Assembly: GCF_947539375.1 (NCBI RefSeq)
Contig: NZ_OX443569.1
Location: forward strand, 1,860,001 to 1,924,000
Origin: Lactobacillus isalae
Lineage (GTDB): Bacteria > Bacillota > Bacilli > Lactobacillales > Lactobacillaceae
Direction of reading: 5' to 3'
Length of the DNA: 64,000 nucleotides
Position 1 is the stretch's first letter; the number at the start of each line of letters is the position of its first letter. Of this stretch, positions 61,038-64,000 are shown piece after piece. Under the pieces are notes generated by a model. The model ran no database searches. It was given only the letters and a program-made list of their open reading frames with translations, and was not told where the DNA came from. The translations under genes and the position numbers were made by a program.

Positions 61038-63089
61038 TTACTCTTTAAGTTCACCTTCAGCTTGAAGTTTCTTTTTTATAACTTCAAATTTTTTTGGAGC
61101 GATTCGAGTAATGTGTTGTCTTCTTTGATTTCCTAGAATTAAGGGAACACGTTCGATGACGGTATCCGCATAATCTAAGCCAAACCAGGAAGCTGGGTTG
61201 GATGAAAGGTTTTGCAACCATACACGTGCCTCAACTAAGAATTTTTCATAGCTACGTAATTGAGTCTGAGGACTAATTACATCGTTAACGATAACAAATG
61301 AGAAGTCACCAACATCTCTACCGGGTGTAGTGGTGTATTCTTGTGGTTGAGATTCAATTGTTCCATCTGCAATTAAATCATGAACAATTTGTCGCAAGTA
61401 CACGTTTACACTAGTTTGCTGTTTGAAACCTAGGAAGAGCTGAACATTAATTACGTTCTTTGTACCATAGGTATTAACTGCATATTCAGCAGTATATGGT
61501 TCGTTAGTAACATTAACTGTTACAAACCAGTATGCCCTTGCACGTTTAGGACGCTTATCCAAGATAGAATAAAGAATTTCACGCTTAATAAACTTATTGT
61601 ATTTAACTTTAGCCATATAAACTAAGTTAGTAGCAAAAGTAGGATAATCTTCGTCGTGGCTTAGGTTTGTCAACATATCGACATATTCATCAAGTCTTAC
61701 ATAAGCATTACGTGATTCACGCTTATCTCTGATCTTATTACCATAGAACCAAACGTACATAATGATTCCGATGAAACCAGCAATAACTAATGAAACATAA
61801 CCACCATGCATGAATTTACTTAAGCTAGCCAACATGAACATGATGTCTAAGAAACCGAAGAAAATTAAGAAAATCCAGTTCCAAATTATGTGAATTCCTT
61901 TCATTGCTAGCCATTCATAGAGCAAGATTGTGGTCATTAACATTGAAATAGTAATTGACAAGCCATAAGCTGCTTCCATATGAGCGGAAGTTTGGAAGAG
62001 CAAAACAATTGCAATTGTTGCGGCACAGATCATCTTGTTAACAGAAGGAATATAAATTTGTCCCTTCTTGGTTGAAGGATACATAATATTCATTCTTGGT
62101 AAGAATTTTAATCCACTTGCTTCAGCTACTAGAGTAAATGAACCAGTAATTAAAGCCTGTGAAGCAATAACAGCAGCGATAGTTGCTAGGACAATAGCAG
62201 CTAAACGAATGTTTTGTGGGATGATTTCAAAGAATGGATTGAAATCACCATTTCCAGCATTGTAGTTAGGATTATTTAAAATCCACACACCTTGACCAAA
62301 GTAGTTAAGTGATAAACAAACAAAAACATATGGCCAAGATCCAATAATATTACCTTTACCAACGTGTCCTACATCAGAATACAAAGCTTCAGCACCAGTC
62401 GTGGCAAGGAAGATTGATCCTAAAATAAAAATTCCTGCCTTATTATATGGGCTGAATAAGAGCTTGATTGCGTAGTATGGGTTAAGAGCCTGTAAGATGG
62501 AAAGGTCGCCCACCATGTTCATTAATCCGACCACACCTAAGAAGGTAAACCAGATAAACATGATCGGACCAAAGGCCTTACCAATAATACTTGTTCCCAT
62601 TCGCTGGATTGAAAAAAGAATCAGCAGAATTACTACGGTAATTGCAATAACGGTTCCTTGCGTAGAAACTGGAACATTGCCGTGACCAAATTCAATTCCC
62701 TTTAATCCTTCAATGGCTGTTGTAACCGTAACAGCCGGAGTTAAAGTACCATCAGCTAAGATGGCGGCTCCTCCGATTAAGGCCGGTAACACTAACCATT
62801 TTGCTCGTTTACGCACTAATGTGTAGAGAGCAAAAATTCCACCTTCACCGTGGTTAGTTGCTTTTAGCGCAATAAAAACAGTTTGCAGAGTTGTAAGTAA
62901 TGTAACTGTCCATAGTACTAAAGAAATAGAACCGACAATAAAATCGCGATTTACGTGAGCAATACCGCCGTTTCCAGCAACGATTGACTTCATAACGTAT
63001 AACGGACTAGTTCCGATATCGCCGTAGACAATACCGATGGCAATCAGTAAGCCTGCAGCAGATATATTTTTCCGTGTTTTTTCATTCAT
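61038..63089 (-). CDS. kup: Potassium uptake protein Kup (first copy)
   Basis: This K+/H+ symporter has 683 residues: about 12 membrane helices in 1-460 (GIVYGDIGTSPLYVMKSI is the family signature near the start; GGIFALYTLVRK follows) and a cytoplasmic C-terminal domain of about 200 residues. It is the downstream member of a tandem pair on the minus strand. In Bacillales and Lactobacillales such transporters can be regulated by cyclic-di-AMP; no ydaO-like leader is visible here. Confidence 0.94.
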   Translation of the reverse strand: MNEKTRKNISAAGLLIAIGIVYGDIGTSPLYVMKSIVAGNGGIAHVNRDFIVGSISLVLWTVTLLTTLQTVFIALKATNHGEGGIFALYTLVRKRAKWLVLPALIGGAAILADGTLTPAVTVTTAIEGLKGIEFGHGNVPVSTQGTVIAITVVILLILFSIQRMGTSIIGKAFGPIMFIWFTFLGVVGLMNMVGDLSILQALNPYYAIKLLFSPYNKAGIFILGSIFLATTGAEALYSDVGHVGKGNIIGSWPYVFVCLSLNYFGQGVWILNNPNYNAGNGDFNPFFEIIPQNIRLAAIVLATIAAVIASQALITGSFTLVAEASGLKFLPRMNIMYPSTKKGQIYIPSVNKMICAATIAIVLLFQTSAHMEAAYGLSITISMLMTTILLYEWLAMKGIHIIWNWIFLIFFGFLDIMFMLASLSKFMHGGYVSLVIAGFIGIIMYVWFYGNKIRDKRESRNAYVRLDEYVDMLTNLSHDEDYPTFATNLVYMAKVKYNKFIKREILYSILDKRPKRARAYWFVTVNVTNEPYTAEYAVNTYGTKNVINVQLFLGFKQQTSVNVYLRQIVHDLIADGTIESQPQEYTTTPGRDVGDFSFVIVNDVISPQTQLRSYEKFLVEARVWLQNLSSNPASWFGLDYADTVIERVPLILGNQRRQHITRIAPKKFEVIKKKLQAEGELKE

Positions 63090-63138
63090 TTTTATTCTCC
63101 CAATAAATAGCCAAAATGACTAAATATTCAAATAACGT

Positions 63139-63173
63139 AAAAAAGAATGCCAAAAAGGGACATTCTTTTTTAA
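63139..63173 (-). terminator. Terminator between the two kup genes
   Basis: AAAAAAGAATG pairs with CATTCTTTTTT. Read on the minus strand it lies 66 bp after the end of the second kup and before the first. Confidence 0.75.
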
Positions 63174-63238
63174 ACATATCTATTTTCATCTATTTATGCA
63201 ATAGTTGCAAGTATCTATAAGAGAATAATTGAAAATAT

Positions 63239-64000
63239 TTATCTTAATTTAGTTCTGTGAATTGATTTAATATCTTGCGAACCTAGAATTAATGGAACAC
63301 GTTCAACCACTGTGTCAGCGTACTCTAATCCAAACCAAACAGCAGGATTAGAAGATAAATTTTGAAGCCAGACGCGACTTTCAACTAACCACTTTTCATA
63401 GGTATTTAGTTGTGTTTGAGGACTAATTACATCATTGACAATTACGAATTTGAAGTCACCAACATCTCTACCAGGAGTTATAGTATATTCCTGTGGTTGT
63501 GATTCAATTGTGCCATCTTTAATCAAATCATGGACGATTTGACGTAAATAGACATTCACTTTTTGCTGTTGCTTAAAACCTAAATAGAGTTGAACGTTAA
63601 TTACATTCTTGGTGTTATAAGTATTAACTGCATATTCAGCAGTAAATGGTTCATTAGTTACATTTACAGTAACAAACCAATAGGCATGCGCGCGTTTTGG
63701 ACGCTTATCTAAAATTGAATATAGCATGTCACGTTTGATGAATTTATTATACTTAACTTTTGCCATGTAGACTAAGTTTGTTGCATATAGTGGCACACTT
63801 TCGTCATGGCTTAAATTACTTAGCATAGTTGTGTATTCGTCTAAACGGACATATGCGTTTTCAGCTTCCCGCTTATCACGGACTTTATTACCAAAGTACC
63901 AAACATACATAATTGCTCCGATAAATGCAGCAATAATTACGGTAACGTAACCACCATGTAAGAACTTAGCTAAGCTAGAAATTAAGAACATGGTTTCAAT
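63239..64000 (-). CDS. kup: Potassium uptake protein Kup (second copy, partial)
   Basis: This is the C-terminal part of a second Kup; the frame is open to the window edge (I-E-T before the first internal Met). The cytoplasmic domain is very similar to that of the neighbouring copy (shared KRPKRA-AYWFVTVNVTNEP and TPGRDVGDF-FVIVNDVISP), but the last about 20 residues differ and are shorter. The two genes are tandem duplicates or ancient paralogues. Confidence 0.92.
   Translation of the reverse strand: METMFLISSLAKFLHGGYVTVIIAAFIGAIMYVWYFGNKVRDKREAENAYVRLDEYTTMLSNLSHDESVPLYATNLVYMAKVKYNKFIKRDMLYSILDKRPKRAHAYWFVTVNVTNEPFTAEYAVNTYNTKNVINVQLYLGFKQQQKVNVYLRQIVHDLIKDGTIESQPQEYTITPGRDVGDFKFVIVNDVISPQTQLNTYEKWLVESRVWLQNLSSNPAVWFGLEYADTVVERVPLILGSQDIKSIHRTKLR

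Noticed and set aside
1-64000. tRNA, rRNA, prophage or complete insertion sequence
   Set aside because: I found no cloverleaf-like or rRNA sequence, no phage structural genes and no intact transposase with terminal inverted repeats.

Overview
The window looks like the chromosome of a low-GC Lactobacillus of the acidophilus group, closest in style to L. johnsonii / L. gasseri. That is inferred from gene content, not from a database search: a nucleoside 2-deoxyribosyltransferase, PepO, SLAP- and CAP-domain surface proteins, an LPXTG protein, D-aspartate ligase paired with an asparagine synthase, mannose-family PTS genes and Kup transporters. I see no rRNA, tRNA, CRISPR array, complete insertion sequence or prophage.

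Layout. 0-2.7 kb: end of an amino acid permease, then a TetR regulator with a membrane protein. 2.9-10.9 kb: a secreted CAP protein, D-Ala-D-Ala ligase, a MerR-like coiled-coil protein, a Na+/H+ antiporter, a YibE/F pair and an esterase whose stop codon runs into a parS-like palindrome. 11-20.1 kb: an amino-sugar locus (GH31 protein, GntR regulator, AgaS-type isomerase, NagA-type deacetylase and a complete mannose-family PTS) that best fits N-acetylgalactosamine use. 20.1-27 kb: accessory DNA with a frameshifted Rpn-like gene, a zinc-ribbon protein, a lipoprotein, a large repeat surface protein behind a promoter containing a G8 tract, and remnants of a methyltransferase system. 27-30.5 kb: deoxyribosyltransferase, an orphan PTS IIA whose expected start codon reads ACG, GntR with a tyrosine phosphatase, and a universal stress protein. 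30.5-34.3 kb: a phosphonate-type ABC transporter behind a structured leader. 34.4-39.7 kb: a hypothetical gene, a metallophosphoesterase, AsnB/AsnH and D-aspartate ligase. 40-44.8 kb: anaerobic ribonucleotide reductase under tandem NrdR boxes, then a SufT-like protein and a hemerythrin-PAS protein. 44.8-57.2 kb: an MFS transporter, tagatose-bisphosphate aldolase, an LPXTG coiled-coil protein, an RpiR-FruK-FruA fructose locus, a surface gene bracketed by 16-bp direct repeats, and PepO. 57.3-64 kb: a GT-C-like membrane protein, PEP carboxykinase and two tandem Kup genes.

How the genes work together. The PTS would deliver GalNAc-6-phosphate, the deacetylase would give GalN-6-phosphate, AgaS would give tagatose-6-phosphate, a PfkB-type kinase would give tagatose-1,6-bisphosphate, and LacD at 46 kb would split it. 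Two TGGT-N4-ACCA palindromes, a form known for NagR/DasR-like GntR proteins, and CcpA-like cre sites tie the locus to amino-sugar and carbon-catabolite control. Ddl, D-aspartate ligase and AsnH together predict a D-Ala-D-Ala stem with a D-Asp/D-Asn cross-bridge. NrdDG and the hemerythrin-PAS protein point to an anaerobic lifestyle.
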